From Timema cristinae (taxonomy: Eukaryota > Arthropoda > Insecta > Phasmatodea > Timematidae): a stretch of 64,000 nt of DNA. Numbering within the stretch: the first letter of the stretch is position 1; each line of letters opens with the position of its first letter. The translations under genes were made by a program, and so were the position numbers. The stretch spans positions 12,376,802 to 12,440,801 of the forward strand of contig JBCFYV010000024.1 in the NCBI GenBank assembly GCA_039000515.1. Reading direction: 5' to 3'. Positions 63,440-64,000 of this stretch are shown here, in pieces. A model generated the notes under the pieces. It saw nothing but the letters and a program-made list of their open reading frames with translations, ran no database searches and had not been told where the DNA came from.

Positions 63440-64000
63440 GCACTTCCCAATCCACATTGGGAGGGAAATCGTGTTGCAAGGTAGTAGTGCCCAATCCACA
63501 TTGGGAGGGTAATCTCACTGCAAGGTAGCAGTGTCCAATCTACATTGGGAGGGTAATCTCGCTGCAAGGCAGTAGTGCCCAATCTACATTGGGAGGGTAA
63601 TCTCACTGCAAGGTAGTAGTGTCCAATCTACATTGGGAGGGTAATCTCACTGCAAGGTAGCAGTGTCCAATCTACATTGGGAGGGTAATCTCGCTGCAAG
63701 GCAGTAGTGCCCAATCTACATTGGGAGGGTAATCTCACTGCAAGGTAGCAGTGTCCAATCTACATTGGGAGGGTAATCTCACTGCAAGGTAGCAGTGTCC
63801 AATCTACATTGGGAGGGTAATCTCACTGCAAGGTAGTAGTGTCCAATCTACATTGGGAGGGTAATCTCACTGCAAGGTAGTAGTGTCCAATCTACATTGG
63901 GAGGGTAATCTCACTGCAAGGTAGTAGTGTCCAATCTACATTGGGAGGGTAATCTCACTGCAAGGTAGTAGTGTCCAATCTACATTGGGAGGGTAATCTC
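63440..64000. repeat. 44-bp minisatellite, at least 12 copies, runs off the window
   Basis: Units of 44 bp around gtgtccaatctacattggga and gggtaatctcactgcaaggt. The leftmost units are the most diverged and the right ones almost identical, as expected at the edge of an array. Confidence 0.96.

Overview
This is a eukaryotic, almost certainly arthropod (probably insect) nuclear genomic window. It is AT-rich and intron-heavy, has no operon-like organisation, and is dominated by transposable elements, tRNA-derived SINEs and minisatellites. Exons were assigned by protein motif, GT/AG borders and agreement of intron phase from exon to exon. The species cannot be read from the sequence.

Layout. (1) About 62-24139, + strand: the 3' part of an integrin beta-subunit gene, eight exons running from the hybrid domain through the I-EGF repeats, beta-tail, transmembrane helix and NPxY/F cytoplasmic tail; its 5' part lies left of the window. 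(2) 24140-25451: a 1.3 kb tail-to-tail intergenic gap with poly(A) signals for both genes. (3) 25452-59774, - strand: the 3' part of a classical calpain gene, nine exons from the second half of the protease core (catalytic His and Asn) through the C2-like domain to the penta-EF-hand domain; its 5' exons, including the catalytic Cys, lie right of the window. (4) 42748-58283: a 15.5 kb Polinton/Maverick-type element inside one calpain intron, with about 270 bp terminal inverted repeats, AG...CT ends and a perfect 6 bp target duplication (gtcctc). It carries an intact 1296-codon family B DNA polymerase, a two-exon gene for a small OB-fold-like protein and a 206-codon acidic protein. It shows no integrase, ATPase, protease or capsid gene; the space is filled by a 4.1 kb 39-bp minisatellite and duplicated modules. 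(5) 59775-64000: calpain intron or upstream sequence with transposon relics and a 44-bp minisatellite that runs off the window.

Main points. Two integrin introns begin with minisatellites (about 13 x 88 bp and about 38 x 49 bp) whose units each carry the exon end and a full copy of the 5' splice site; both look founded by short-homology tandem duplications (GATC and GAGAGC). The Polinton-like element is unusually stripped, yet its polymerase frame is open and its repeats nearly identical, suggesting recent insertion. Integrin and calpain each carry one small frame-breaking indel in otherwise well-conserved exons, which could be assembly error. Several tRNA-derived SINE families are present, two of which share a 3' tail with a short hairpin, and several nested insertions allow relative dating.
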